A DNA stretch of 64,000 nt from DASWOJ01 sp964250755 (lineage in GTDB: Bacteria; Pseudomonadota; Alphaproteobacteria; Acetobacterales; Acetobacteraceae), in the NCBI GenBank assembly GCA_964250755.1, contig CAXUHB010000016.1, forward strand, positions 13,189 through 77,188, in the 5' to 3' direction. Each line of letters opens with the position of its first letter. The stretch's first letter is position 1. The translations under genes and the position numbers were made by a program. The notes under the pieces were generated by a model. That model saw nothing but the letters and a program-made list of their open reading frames with translations, made no database searches and was not told the origin of the DNA. Positions 43,460 to 52,478 of the stretch are shown one piece after another.

Positions 43460-43742
43460 CCGGCTTCGGCTCCGCCACTGCCGCGGGATTCGCCGGGTTG
43501 TTCAGCGTGGCCAGCACGTGATTGACCAAGTCGCCGACGGTCTGGAACTCGTTGCCCGCGCGCTCCGCCATCACGGGGATGTCCACCTTGAACCGCTCCT
43601 CGATGGCGAAGATGGCCTGCACGAGGTCGAGGGAGGGAATGCCGAGGTCGCTGATCTGGGCGTCGGGCACCAGACGGGCGCGGTCCACCGCGGTCTCCTT
43701 GGCGACGATGTCGAGTATCTCGTTGGCGCGCGGGTCGTCCAT
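43452..43742 (-). CDS. acyl carrier protein of the type III PKS operon
   Basis: 96 residues. The phosphopantetheine site is Ser37 in LGIPSLDLVQAIFAIEERFKVDIP. The residue before the serine is Pro instead of the usual Asp of the DSL motif, a noticeable departure, but helix II and the acidic recognition surface are preserved. The C-terminal 20 residues are Pro/Ala-rich. The ATG at 43742 gives a normal ACP length; the open frame extends upstream without support. It is the first gene of the five-gene operon. Confidence 0.9.
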   Translation of the reverse strand: MDDPRANEILDIVAKETAVDRARLVPDAQISDLGIPSLDLVQAIFAIEERFKVDIPVMAERAGNEFQTVGDLVNHVLATLNNPANPAAVAEPKPGA

Positions 43743-43767
43743 GGGTGTACTCGAACCTGCTTTGCTG

Positions 43768-43792
43768 TGTGCGGCAAACCGCAATGTGCGGC
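43768..43792 (-). promoter_or_regulatory. direct and inverted repeats upstream of the ACP gene
   Basis: TGTGCGGC occurs twice (43768-43775 and 43785-43792), 17 bases apart, and TGCGG-CAAA-CCGCA forms a hairpin in between. It lies 26-50 bases upstream of the ACP start, in a 108-base gap that must hold the operon promoter. A regulator site is plausible but unproven. Confidence 0.35.
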
Positions 43793-43850
43793 TGATCATA
43801 GATGGGTGGGGGCCGGCAGGCAAAAAGCGGGCCGGCGCGGATCGTTCGAG

Positions 43851-44168
43851 CTAATCGGGTCCAGGCGTGCCAAGGTTGGCCGTGCCGCCGGCGACATAGG
43901 CCGGGGCGGCATCGGTCAGGGCTGCGGTCAGGCCTGGCATTTCCGCGACGGGCGCGGCGTCGATCTGCGCCGGAGCACCGGGCAGCAAGCGCGCGGCAAG
44001 GGCGGCGTGCTCTCCAGCGGCGACAGTCAGCAAGGTTCCGCCGCTGCCGTCCCTGTGCTGCTCGGCAAGGCTGACCTGGCCGCGGGGGATGCCCGCCTGC
44101 TCCAACTGCGCGGCGGCCTGCCGGGCGGCCTCATGGTTGGGGAACAGCCTGGCGATGGGATCGGTCAT
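43851..44168 (-). CDS. small protein with a general-stress-protein-17M-like N-terminus
   Basis: 105 residues. The first 45 residues (ARLFPNHEAARQAAAQLEQAGI, then PRGQVSLAE) look like the YflT/GSP17M domain, a small alpha/beta module in stress proteins. The rest is Ala-rich with little conservation visible. The ATG at 44168 lies 136 bases from the divergent hypothetical gene at 44305. No signal peptide or membrane span was seen. The function is unknown. Confidence 0.65.
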   Translation of the reverse strand: MTDPIARLFPNHEAARQAAAQLEQAGIPRGQVSLAEQHRDGSGGTLLTVAAGEHAALAARLLPGAPAQIDAAPVAEMPGLTAALTDAAPAYVAGGTANLGTPGPD

Positions 44169-44304
44169 CAGGCACGCTCCGCGAAGTGCAGCCGGGTAAG
44201 CGCGCCAGCACGGGCCGGGTTGCGGCGGCGCCGTGCAGCCGTGTACGCCTTGGCCCGGCATGCCTTGGCTCATGGAACAAGGCGCATGGAACGAGGTGCC
44301 GACG

Positions 44305-44652
44305 ATGCGTGACCTGCCCGAAGCCGCCGCGCGGGAGCCGTCCGCGGTCGAGGCGGCGCTGGATCGGATCGGCAAGCTGGCCGCCGCCGGCGCCGCGCCG
44401 GATGCGGTGGTGCGCGTGGTGGGCGAGGTCGTCGCGGGCTGGGCCGGGGAGGCGGATATGGACGCCGAGACCGCCCAGGCCCGCATCTCTGAGATGTGGG
44501 ACAGCCTGACGAAGGACGAGGCCGATTTGGAGGAGGCGATCAACGACGCCGGGGAGGGCGCCACTGATGGCCTCGCCATGGCAGGGCGCATGAGGGCGGC
44601 GCTTCAGGCCGCCATCCAGACGCTTGCAGCGGCATCGGCGCGGTTCGGATAG
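44305..44652 (+). CDS. hypothetical protein, Ala/Glu-rich, helical
   Basis: 115 residues, mostly predicted helix, acidic. One stretch reads MDAETAQARISEMWDSLTKDE. The ATG at 44305 follows GAGG by 8 bases; an in-frame ATG at 44272 is possible. I do not recognise a family. It is divergent from the YflT-like gene, so the two may share a stress-responsive promoter. Confidence 0.55.
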   Translation: MRDLPEAAAREPSAVEAALDRIGKLAAAGAAPDAVVRVVGEVVAGWAGEADMDAETAQARISEMWDSLTKDEADLEEAINDAGEGATDGLAMAGRMRAALQAAIQTLAAASARFG

Positions 44653-44841
44653 CGGCTGTCACCGGCATCCCCCCAACGCGGACATTCGCACCGCTGGCGT
44701 GTCGCACGGCGAAGGCGGTGCATAGTGAAAGTGGTGCGCGGCGGGGGTGGCCATGCGGCATCGGCCGACGGCGCCGCGCCAGCCTGTTTGAGGTTCGGCC
44801 ACGGACATGCTTGAACGTGCCGCAGGGGCCAGGCCAGGATC

Positions 44842-45261
44842 ATGATCGCGATTACGCCAAGCATCCTCTTCGACCCACGTGAGATCGAGGAAAGCTTCGT
44901 CCGCTCCTCCGGCCCAGGCGGGCAGAACGTCAACAAGGTCTCCACCGCCGTCCAGGTGCGGCTTGACCTGCGCCGGCCCGGCAGCCTGCCCGAAGGGCTG
45001 CGCGCACGGGCGGAGGTTCTGGGCGGGCGCCGCGTGACCAGCGACGGCGTGCTGGTCATCACGGCGCAGCAGCACCGCTCGCAGGACCGCAACCGGCAGG
45101 ACGCGCAGGACCGGGTGGTGGCGCTGCTGCGCGAGGCGGCCACCGTGCCGGTGTTCCGGCGCAGCACGCGCCCAAGCCACTCCGCCCGGTGCAAGAGGGT
45201 GGATGCCAAGGTGCAGCGGGGAGCGGTCAAGCGGCTAAGGGCGCCGCCGGCAACGGAATAG
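44842..45261 (+). CDS. arfB: alternative ribosome-rescue factor, ICT1/YaeJ type
   Basis: 139-residue peptidyl-tRNA hydrolase related to class I release factors. The catalytic GGQ (residues 26-28) sits in FVRSSGPGGQNVNKVSTAVQ. The C-terminal basic tail (STRPSHSARCKRVDAK, then VKRLRA) is the part that enters the empty mRNA channel of stalled ribosomes. The start ATG is at 44842. It stands alone, convergent with the helix-hairpin-helix gene across 160 bases in which nothing was seen. Confidence 0.95.
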   Translation: MIAITPSILFDPREIEESFVRSSGPGGQNVNKVSTAVQVRLDLRRPGSLPEGLRARAEVLGGRRVTSDGVLVITAQQHRSQDRNRQDAQDRVVALLREAATVPVFRRSTRPSHSARCKRVDAKVQRGAVKRLRAPPATE

Positions 45262-45421
45262 GAGGCGTGTGGCCAGCGTGGAGGGTGAGCGCCACTGTAT
45301 CCGAAGCGGTCAGCGGCAGGGCTGGATGCAAGCAGGGCAAAGCGATCGCGGTGCCTCTCATTCCGGCCCTTGATCTGCTTCGCAGCTCAATGCCGTAGAG
45401 AGGGTAGAGCAGTGGCGGGTT

Positions 45422-45973
45422 TCAGTAGGCGATCAGGTCCTTGATCTTGTCGAACAGGGCGGGGGTCAGAACCTTCTTGGCAACGAGGTCGGCAGGGGAT
45501 GCGTAGGGCCGCCCGGCCACGATGGCCTTGGACCGGACGTCGCCGATGCCGGGCAGGGTGCGCTCCAGATCAGCGGCGGATGACGTGTTGATGTTCGCCA
45601 GGGCGATGCGGCCGCGGATGCCGGCCAGGACGCCTGCCGACAGCACCTTCTTGGTTTCCAGATCCTTGATGTCCGTGTAGGGCCGCCCGGCGACGATGGC
45701 CTTGGAGCGGACCGGGCCGATGCCGGGCAGAGCGTCGAGCTGAGCCTCGGTCGCCGAATTGATATCCACGCGGCTTCCTGCGGCGGCTGGGGCGGCCGCA
45801 GGCGCCGCCACGATGGGCGGGGTCGGCCTGACCGGTGCGGGCACCGCCGGCGCTGTGGGTGGCATCGTGCGCGCCGGGGCTGCAGGCTGGGGTGCCTGGG
45901 CCCAGCCTGGCGCGGTGCCGGCCGACAGCAGGGCAGCCAGCAGCCCCAGGGTGGCAACCGTGGTGCGTCGCAT
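45422..45973 (-). CDS. secreted helix-hairpin-helix protein, ComEA-like
   Basis: 183 residues. A signal peptide (TTVATLGLLAALLSAGTAPG) is followed by a 50-residue Pro/Ala linker. Two helix-hairpin-helix repeats follow: INSATEAQLDALPGIGPVRS and INTSSAADLERTLPGIGDVR, each ending KAIVAGRPY. Such domains bind DNA non-specifically; ComEA-type proteins pull DNA into the periplasm. The ATG at 45973 has GGAGAG 7 bases upstream. No other competence genes are near, so its role in DNA uptake is unproven. Confidence 0.85.
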   Translation of the reverse strand: MRRTTVATLGLLAALLSAGTAPGWAQAPQPAAPARTMPPTAPAVPAPVRPTPPIVAAPAAAPAAAGSRVDINSATEAQLDALPGIGPVRSKAIVAGRPYTDIKDLETKKVLSAGVLAGIRGRIALANINTSSAADLERTLPGIGDVRSKAIVAGRPYASPADLVAKKVLTPALFDKIKDLIAY

Positions 45974-46044
45974 GGCAAGCTCTCCTATTTGTGTTCGCAT
46001 TAGCACAGGCCGGAACCACGCCCGCAAGCGCCATGGCCCCACGG

Positions 46045-46971
46045 TCACGCCCAGCGCACCTCCGGCGGCAAGCTCATCAGGATCGCCTCGACGTTCCCCC
46101 CGGTCTTCAAGCCGAACAGCGTGCCCCGGTCGTGCAGCAGGTTGAACTCGACGTAGCGGCCCCGGCGCAGCAATTGGTGGTCGCGTTCCGCTGAGGTCCA
46201 AGGCTCCGCCATGCGGCGGCGCACGATCCCGCCGTAGCCGTCGCGGAAGGCGCGGCCCACGTCTTGGGTAAAGCGCAGGTCCGCCGTGGCGTCGCCGCTG
46301 AACAGGTGGTCGTAGAAGATGCCGCCCGCACCCCGCGGCTCGTCCCGGTGCGGCAAGAAGAAGTAGCGGTCGCACCACTCCTTGTACTTGGCGTAGTATG
46401 CGGGGTCGTGCCGGTCGCAGGCGCCGCGGAAGGCCGCGTGGAACGCGGCTGCGTCCGCCTGCGCCTCCGGCGACTCCAGCCGCATCGGCGTCAGGTCACC
46501 GCCGCCGCCGAACCAGCCGCGGGTCGTGACCAGCATCCGCGTGTTCATGTGCGCCGCCGGCACGCGCGGGCTTTGCGGGTGGGCGACGACGCTGATGCCG
46601 GACGCCCAGAAGCGCGGGTCCTGCTCGGCACCGGGGATGCTGGCGCGGAACTCCGGGCTGAACTCGCCCCACACCGTCGAGACGTTGACGCCGACCTTCT
46701 CGAACACCCGGCCCTGCATGACGCTCATGACGCCGCCGCCGCCGTCCGTACCGGCGTCGGTCGGGCGGGACCAAGCCTTGCGGGCGAAGCGGCCGGGCGC
46801 CCGATCCGACAAGGGGCCGGCCTGCTCGTCCTCGATGCGCTCGAACGTGGCGCACAGGTCGTCGCGCAGCGCCTCGAACCAGGCGCGGGCCTGGTCCTTC
46901 ATGGCCGCGTGCGGCGGCGGGGCGGCTTCGTCCGGCGGTGCAAAGTCCTGCACGCCATGCACTTGCGGCAC
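46045..46971 (-). CDS. hemF: oxygen-dependent coproporphyrinogen III oxidase
   Basis: 308 residues. It converts coproporphyrinogen III to protoporphyrinogen IX with oxygen. Signatures are GGGGVMSVMQGRVFEKVGVNVS, HMNTRML, WFGGGGDLTPM, KYKEWCDRYFFLPHR and RYVEFNLLHDRGTLFGLKTGG. GTG at 46971 is chosen because GGAGGG lies 7 bases upstream; TTG at 46986 is the next possible start. It is divergent from petABC, so haem synthesis and bc1 expression may share control through the 139-base gap. Confidence 0.95.
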   Translation of the reverse strand: MPQVHGVQDFAPPDEAAPPPHAAMKDQARAWFEALRDDLCATFERIEDEQAGPLSDRAPGRFARKAWSRPTDAGTDGGGGVMSVMQGRVFEKVGVNVSTVWGEFSPEFRASIPGAEQDPRFWASGISVVAHPQSPRVPAAHMNTRMLVTTRGWFGGGGDLTPMRLESPEAQADAAAFHAAFRGACDRHDPAYYAKYKEWCDRYFFLPHRDEPRGAGGIFYDHLFSGDATADLRFTQDVGRAFRDGYGGIVRRRMAEPWTSAERDHQLLRRGRYVEFNLLHDRGTLFGLKTGGNVEAILMSLPPEVRWA

Positions 46972-47110
46972 TTCGATACCCTCCAATTTACCGGAAGCAG
47001 ATTAGGTGGCGGCTGCATCGTGTTGCAGGGCCCTATGCCGGCCTCTATGAACCGCGGGGTAGGCGTGGCCTGGGGTGCCGCTTGGGGCCGGGCCAGTATA
47101 GAGGGATTCC

Positions 47111-47686
47111 ATGTCGGACATAGACCACGCGGGCGTCCGCGAAGCGATAACGACGGTTGGCAACGCCGACCCGACCAAGCGCGACTTCCTGAAGTTGCTG
47201 ACTGGCGCCGCCGCCGGCATCGGCACGGCGGCGCTGGCCTGGCCGCTGGTCAGCAGCATGTCGCCCGCCAAGGACGTGCTGGCGCTGTCCAGCATTGAGG
47301 TTGACCTGTCCCCGATTGCCGAAGGCCAGGCCATTGTCGCTGTCTGGCAGGGTAAGCCTGTCTTCATCCGCCACCGCACGGCAGACGAGATCAAGGAGGC
47401 GCAGGCCACCCCCGTCAAGGAGCTGATTGACCCGGCCACCGATGCATCCCGCGTCAAAGCCGGCAAGGAGCAATGGCTGGTGGTGGTCGGCGTCTGCACC
47501 CACCTGGGCTGCATCCCGCTGGGCAACAAGCCCACCGATCCGCGCGGAGATTTCGGCGGCTGGTTCTGCCCCTGTCATGGCAGCCAGTACGACACGTCAG
47601 GCCGGGTCCGCCACGGTCCCGCGCCGGCCAACCTGCCGGTTCCGGCCTACGCCTACGAGACCGACACCAAGATCAAGATCGGCTGA
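47111..47686 (+). CDS. petA: ubiquinol-cytochrome c reductase Rieske iron-sulfur subunit
   Basis: 191 residues. The N-terminus has a Tat-like signal-anchor (TKRDFLKLLTGAAAGIGTAAL). The Rieske cluster is bound by CTHLGC and CPCHGS. It passes electrons from quinol to cytochrome c1 on the periplasmic side of the inner membrane. The ATG follows AGAGGGA. It is the first gene of petABC. Confidence 0.97.
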   Translation: MSDIDHAGVREAITTVGNADPTKRDFLKLLTGAAAGIGTAALAWPLVSSMSPAKDVLALSSIEVDLSPIAEGQAIVAVWQGKPVFIRHRTADEIKEAQATPVKELIDPATDASRVKAGKEQWLVVVGVCTHLGCIPLGNKPTDPRGDFGGWFCPCHGSQYDTSGRVRHGPAPANLPVPAYAYETDTKIKIG

Positions 47687-47697
47687 GGAGAAACAGC

Positions 47698-48990
47698 ATG
47701 GCCGGCCTGCACAAATCAGAATTCGAGAATCCCGTCGTCAACTGGATAGACACTCGTCTGCCCGTGTTCACGATGATGCAGAAGGAGTACGGCTCCTTCC
47801 CTACCCCGAAGAACTTCAATTATTTTTGGAACTTCGGCGCTTTGGCGATGGTCAGCTTGGCCATCATGATCGCCACGGGCATCTTCCTGGCAATGAACTA
47901 TGCCGCCAACACCAGCCTCGCCTTCGACAGCGTCGAGCGCATCATGCGCGACGTCAACTACGGCTGGCTGCTGCGCTACGTTCATGCCAACGGCGCGTCC
48001 ATGTTCCTGGGCGTCGTCTACATCCACATCTTCCGGGCGCTGTATTACGGGTCTTACAAGGCCCCGCGGGAGCTGATCTTCATGCTCGGCGTGGTGATCT
48101 TCCTGCTGATGATGGCCGAAGCCTTCATGGGCTACGTGCTGCCCTGGGGCCAGATGTCAGGCTGGGGCGCCACCGTCATCACCGGCCTGTTCTCGGCAAT
48201 CCCTTTCGTGGGGGAAAGCATCCAGACCTGGTTGCTGGGCGGGCCCAACGTGGACAACGCCACGCTCAACCGCTTCTTCAGCCTGCACTACCTGATGCCC
48301 TTCATGATCACGGGCGTCGTGTTCCTGCACGTCGCGGCGATCCACATCGCCGGGTCCAACAATCCCCTGGGCATTGACGTGAAGTCGCCCCAGGATACGC
48401 TGCCATTCCACCCCTACTACACCGCCAAGGACAGCATCGGCGTATGCGTGTTCCTGCTGGTGTTCGCCGGGCTGGTGTTCTTCGCGCCCAACTTCCTGAA
48501 CCACCCGGACAACTTCATTCCGTTCAACCCGATGGCAACGCCAGCGCACATCGTCCCGGAGTGGTACTTCCTGCCGTTCTACGCCATCCTGCGCTCGGTT
48601 CCGAGCAAGCTGGGCGGCGTCATCCTGATGTTCAGCGCCATCGCGATCCTGTTCGTGCTGCCCTGGCTCGACACCTCGCCTGTCCGCAGCTCCCGCTTCC
48701 GTCCGATCTATAAGTGGATGCTGGGTCTGTTCGTGATTTCCTTCCTGGTCCTGGGCTGGGTCGGCGGCAAGCCGCCCGAGGCTCCTTACGTAAACATCGG
48801 GCGGATCGCGACGCTCTACTACTTCGCCCACTTCCTGGTCGTGCTGCCGTTGCTGGGCAAGCTTGAGAAGCCGCTGCCCCTGCCCGAGAGCATTGCCCGC
48901 CCAGTCATTCGGCGCACGGGCAACTTCTCTGGCGGCGGCGGCGGTCCTTTGCCGCAAGGTGCCGCGGCGAAGCCGATGGAGAAGCCGTGA
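47698..48990 (+). CDS. petB: cytochrome b of the bc1 complex
   Basis: 430 residues with eight hydrophobic helices. Haem-ligand histidines lie in YVHANGAS with IHIFRALYYGSYK and in SLHYLMPF with HVAAIHIAGSNN. The quinol-oxidation motif is PEWYFLPFYAILR. The ATG at 47698 has GAGGAG 7 bases upstream. The last 25 residues are a glycine-rich extension. The stop overlaps petC (TGATG). Confidence 0.97.
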   Translation: MAGLHKSEFENPVVNWIDTRLPVFTMMQKEYGSFPTPKNFNYFWNFGALAMVSLAIMIATGIFLAMNYAANTSLAFDSVERIMRDVNYGWLLRYVHANGASMFLGVVYIHIFRALYYGSYKAPRELIFMLGVVIFLLMMAEAFMGYVLPWGQMSGWGATVITGLFSAIPFVGESIQTWLLGGPNVDNATLNRFFSLHYLMPFMITGVVFLHVAAIHIAGSNNPLGIDVKSPQDTLPFHPYYTAKDSIGVCVFLLVFAGLVFFAPNFLNHPDNFIPFNPMATPAHIVPEWYFLPFYAILRSVPSKLGGVILMFSAIAILFVLPWLDTSPVRSSRFRPIYKWMLGLFVISFLVLGWVGGKPPEAPYVNIGRIATLYYFAHFLVVLPLLGKLEKPLPLPESIARPVIRRTGNFSGGGGGPLPQGAAAKPMEKP

Positions 48991-49751
48991 TGCGCCTACG
49001 TCACGTCCTAGCCGCGGGGCTGCTGCTTGCAGCCCCGCACTTCGCCTTCGCACAAGGGCACGAGGCCGTTCGGGCGCCCGCGCAGTCCTGGAGCTTCAAC
49101 GGACCGTTCGGCACGTTCGACCGGGCTTCGGCGCAGCGTGGCTTCCAAGTCTACAAGGAGGTTTGTTCCAACTGCCACTCCATGAAGGAGATGTACTACC
49201 GCAACCTGACTGGCATCGGGCTGACGCCGGATCAGGTGAAGGCGGTGGCTGGCGCGGTCGAGGTGCCTGCCGGCACCGATGATGCGGGCAACCCGGTGGA
49301 GCGTCCGGCGGTGCCGTCCGATCACTTCCGGTCGCCCTATGCCAACGACAAGGCGGCCCGTGCAGCCAATGGCGGCGCGCTGCCGCCCGATCAGTCGTTG
49401 ATCGTCAAGGCAAGGGAGAATGGGCCGGATTACGTATTTGCCCTGCTGCAAGGATACGAGGATGCGCCCGCGGGCCATCCAGCGCCGGCTGGGCAGTATT
49501 ACAACAAGTGGTTCCCGGGCGGATACCTGGCGATGCCGCAGCCCCTGCACGACGACGCCGTGGTCTATGCCGACGGCACCAAGGCCACCGTCGAGCAGAT
49601 GTCGCGTGACGTGACGCAGTTCCTGACCTGGACCAGCAACCCGGAGATGGAGGACCGCAAGCGCATGGGGGTCAAGGTCGTGCTGTTCCTGACCCTGATG
49701 ACTGGCCTGACCATCGCCGTGAAGAAGAAGGTCTGGAAAGACGTCCACTGA
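48990..49751 (+). CDS. petC: cytochrome c1 of the bc1 complex
   Basis: 253 residues. Signal peptide RLRHVLAAGLLLAAPHFAFA. The haem c site is CSNCHSMKEMYY, and the axial methionine lies probably in FPGGYLAMPQPL. A C-terminal membrane anchor (VVLFLTLMTGLTIAVKKKVW) is present. The ATG at 48990 overlaps the petB stop by one base; GTG directly before it is an alternative. A strong terminator follows. Confidence 0.96.
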   Translation: MRLRHVLAAGLLLAAPHFAFAQGHEAVRAPAQSWSFNGPFGTFDRASAQRGFQVYKEVCSNCHSMKEMYYRNLTGIGLTPDQVKAVAGAVEVPAGTDDAGNPVERPAVPSDHFRSPYANDKAARAANGGALPPDQSLIVKARENGPDYVFALLQGYEDAPAGHPAPAGQYYNKWFPGGYLAMPQPLHDDAVVYADGTKATVEQMSRDVTQFLTWTSNPEMEDRKRMGVKVVLFLTLMTGLTIAVKKKVWKDVH

Positions 49752-49780
49752 GCCTTCCGCCTGTCCTGACACTCTGGTAC

Positions 49781-49820
49781 CCGCCGCGCAGCCGCCAGGT
49801 CTGCGCGGCGGTTCTGTTTT
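49781..49820 (+). terminator. rho-independent terminator after petABC
   Basis: CCGCCGCGCAG (49781-49791) and CTGCGCGGCGG (49801-49811) form a perfect 11-base stem with a 9-base loop, followed by TTCTGTTTT. This is the clearest intrinsic terminator in the window. It ends 9 bases before the mtnP start, so mtnP is either read through or has a promoter overlapping the stem. Confidence 0.88.
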
Positions 49821-49829
49821 GGGGGCAGC

Positions 49830-50723
<894 letters not shown>

Positions 50724-50728
50724 GCTTG

Positions 50729-50760
50729 CCTTCCCCCTTTCCCTCCGGGAGAGGGGAAAG
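50729..50760. repeat. palindromic intergenic repeat (short relative)
   Basis: A single imperfect palindrome with core CCCTCCGGGAGAGGGG, extended by CTTT and AAAG arms, 6 bases after the mtnP stop. The core matches the units at 2451-2594 and 62191-62330, but here it is unpaired. It may also act as the mtnP 3' structure. Confidence 0.6.
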
Positions 50761-50826
50761 CTGTCGCTGGTTTCCCAATCACGGCGTAGGAGTGCAGCAT
50801 GCACGCCGCCCTGGCATAATCCAGCG

Positions 50827-51030
50827 ATGGCAGAGATCATCAACCTGCGCCGCATCCGTAAGCGCCTGGCCCGCGATGCCGAGGCCCAGGCCGCTGCGGC
50901 AGCGCGCGCCAAGCACGGCCAAACCCACACCCAAAAGGTCACAGCCCAGGCTGACGCAGACGCCTACCGCCGCACGCTGGACGGCGCGCGGATACCACCA
51001 TCATCCAGAGACGGCGAAGACCCGGAATGA
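50827..51030 (+). CDS. DUF4169 family protein
   Basis: 67 residues, basic and helical. It starts AEIINLRRIRKRLARDAEAQ and contains ARAKHGQTHTQK, the short conserved pattern of DUF4169, a family of unknown function common in alphaproteobacteria. Its last 30 bases overlap the 3' end of the convergent rppH gene. Confidence 0.8.
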   Translation: MAEIINLRRIRKRLARDAEAQAAAAARAKHGQTHTQKVTAQADADAYRRTLDGARIPPSSRDGEDPE

Positions 51031-51498
51031 CGTCGCCAACACCTCGTAGATCGAACGCTTGAACCCGACCGCCAGCCCCGGCAACTCGTCCAGCGCCGCC
51101 CAGCGCCAGGCGTCGAACTCCGGATGCGGGTCCATGTCCAACCGGATGTCGTCGTCCCGTCCCGTGAAGCGCAGCGCGAACCAGCGTTGGCGCTGCCCGC
51201 GGTAACGCCCGCCCAGGGTGCGGCCCAGCAGTTCCGGCGGCAGGTCGTAGGTCAGCCAGTCCGGATGCTCGCCGATCACCACGGCTGCGCCGGTGCCGAT
51301 CTCCTCCTCCAGTTCCCGCAGGACAGCCGTGGCGGGGTCCTCGCCCTCGTCTATGCCGCCTTGGGGAAGTTGCCAGCCACCCGCGGCACCCTCGGCATTC
51401 GGCATGTCCGCCCGGCGCGCGACAAACACCTGGCCATGCCGGTTGAACAGCACGGCGCCGACATTGGGGCGGTAGGGAAGCGTGGCCGGGTCAATCAC
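51001..51498 (-). CDS. rppH: RNA pyrophosphohydrolase (Nudix)
   Basis: 165 residues. It removes pyrophosphate from mRNA 5' ends to trigger decay, and may also act on dinucleoside polyphosphates. The Nudix box is GGIDEGEDPATAVLRELEEE followed by IGTG. YRPNVGAVLFNRHGQVFVARR, WQLPQGG and FDAWRWAALDELP are typical. The GTG at 51498 overlaps the stop of the upstream deacetylase gene as GTGA. The 3' end overlaps the convergent DUF4169 gene by 30 bases. Confidence 0.94.
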   Translation of the reverse strand: MIDPATLPYRPNVGAVLFNRHGQVFVARRADMPNAEGAAGGWQLPQGGIDEGEDPATAVLRELEEEIGTGAAVVIGEHPDWLTYDLPPELLGRTLGGRYRGQRQRWFALRFTGRDDDIRLDMDPHPEFDAWRWAALDELPGLAVGFKRSIYEVLATSFRVFAVSG

Positions 51499-52460
51499 CG
51501 GGGTGTTTCCTCCGTGGCAAGTGCGCTGACGGGCACCAGCGCCAGGCCTCGCGCCTCGGCGCCGCGCGCCCATTCGCCCACGCGCTCGATCGTCACCGGG
51601 CGCAGGCGCACCACCAAGCCGACCGCAGACCCATGCTCGCGCGCCAGCCGCTCCAGCGCGGCCAGGCGAGCCTCCATCTCCGCACGGGCCGGCGGATCGC
51701 CGACATCTATCACCACGTCCACGGCCCGCGATGCGGCACCGGCCGGCAGCGGCTCCACGCCGGGGCCGGAGGGCCGCGGGTCAACGTAGAGCAGGCCGCG
51801 CAGGCGCATGTCGGCCAGCACCTGCTCCATCCCCGCGCCCTGGGCGGCAAAGCGCTCACCCAGCAGGCCATCCGATGCACCGGTCACGCCCACGTATCCC
51901 GCGATGCGGGCCAGCACGCGCTCAAGGGTGGCCTGGTTCGCTGCGGGAGCCGCGCCTGTCAGCAGCGCCTGCTGTCCGGCATCGTCCGCCGGAAAGCCCT
52001 TGGACTCCATCGGCAACGACGCCAGCATCTCGTGCCCGGCAGCCCGCGCGGCCTCCATCAACGGCGCGGGATCGCGGCTGTAGGCGGAGACGGCCAGGCT
52101 GACGGGGCCGGGCAGGGCGATGGCGGCACGGCTCTCGGCCTCGGCGCTGCCGAACCCGGCGAGCAGCAGCGCCACGCGGGGCCGGCCGTCCCGCGCAGGG
52201 GCAGGCCGGGCATAGACAAGGCGGGGCGTCCGCCCGTCCCGGGCGATGCGCGGCAAGGCACCCGGCAGGCCGGTACGGGCCGGCTCCAGCAATGCCGGAT
52301 CAGGAGGCGCGATGCGGCCATCCCAGCCGCTGAACGGGACCGCGGCGGCCACGGGCGCCGGGGTGGGCCGGCGCGGCAGCGGCCCCATCGCCTGCAACGC
52401 GCCGGCCCCAGTTCCAAGGGCCAGCAGCACCGCGCCCCAGAACGCCAGCAGGGCGCGCAC
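51495..52460 (-). CDS. divergent polysaccharide deacetylase (YibQ-like)
   Basis: 321 residues with an N-terminal signal-anchor (LLAFWGAVLLALGTGAGAL). The deacetylase-like fold starts at PRVALLLAGFGSAEAESRAA, with MLASLPMES, GVTGASDGLLGERFAAQG and LRGLLYVDPR. The position between ctpA and rppH is conserved in alphaproteobacteria. It is probably periplasmic, acting on peptidoglycan or an unknown glycan. Confidence 0.9.
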   Translation of the reverse strand: MRALLAFWGAVLLALGTGAGALQAMGPLPRRPTPAPVAAAVPFSGWDGRIAPPDPALLEPARTGLPGALPRIARDGRTPRLVYARPAPARDGRPRVALLLAGFGSAEAESRAAIALPGPVSLAVSAYSRDPAPLMEAARAAGHEMLASLPMESKGFPADDAGQQALLTGAAPAANQATLERVLARIAGYVGVTGASDGLLGERFAAQGAGMEQVLADMRLRGLLYVDPRPSGPGVEPLPAGAASRAVDVVIDVGDPPARAEMEARLAALERLAREHGSAVGLVVRLRPVTIERVGEWARGAEARGLALVPVSALATEETPR

Positions 52461-52478
52461 GGCGCGGCCCTGCTTGCC

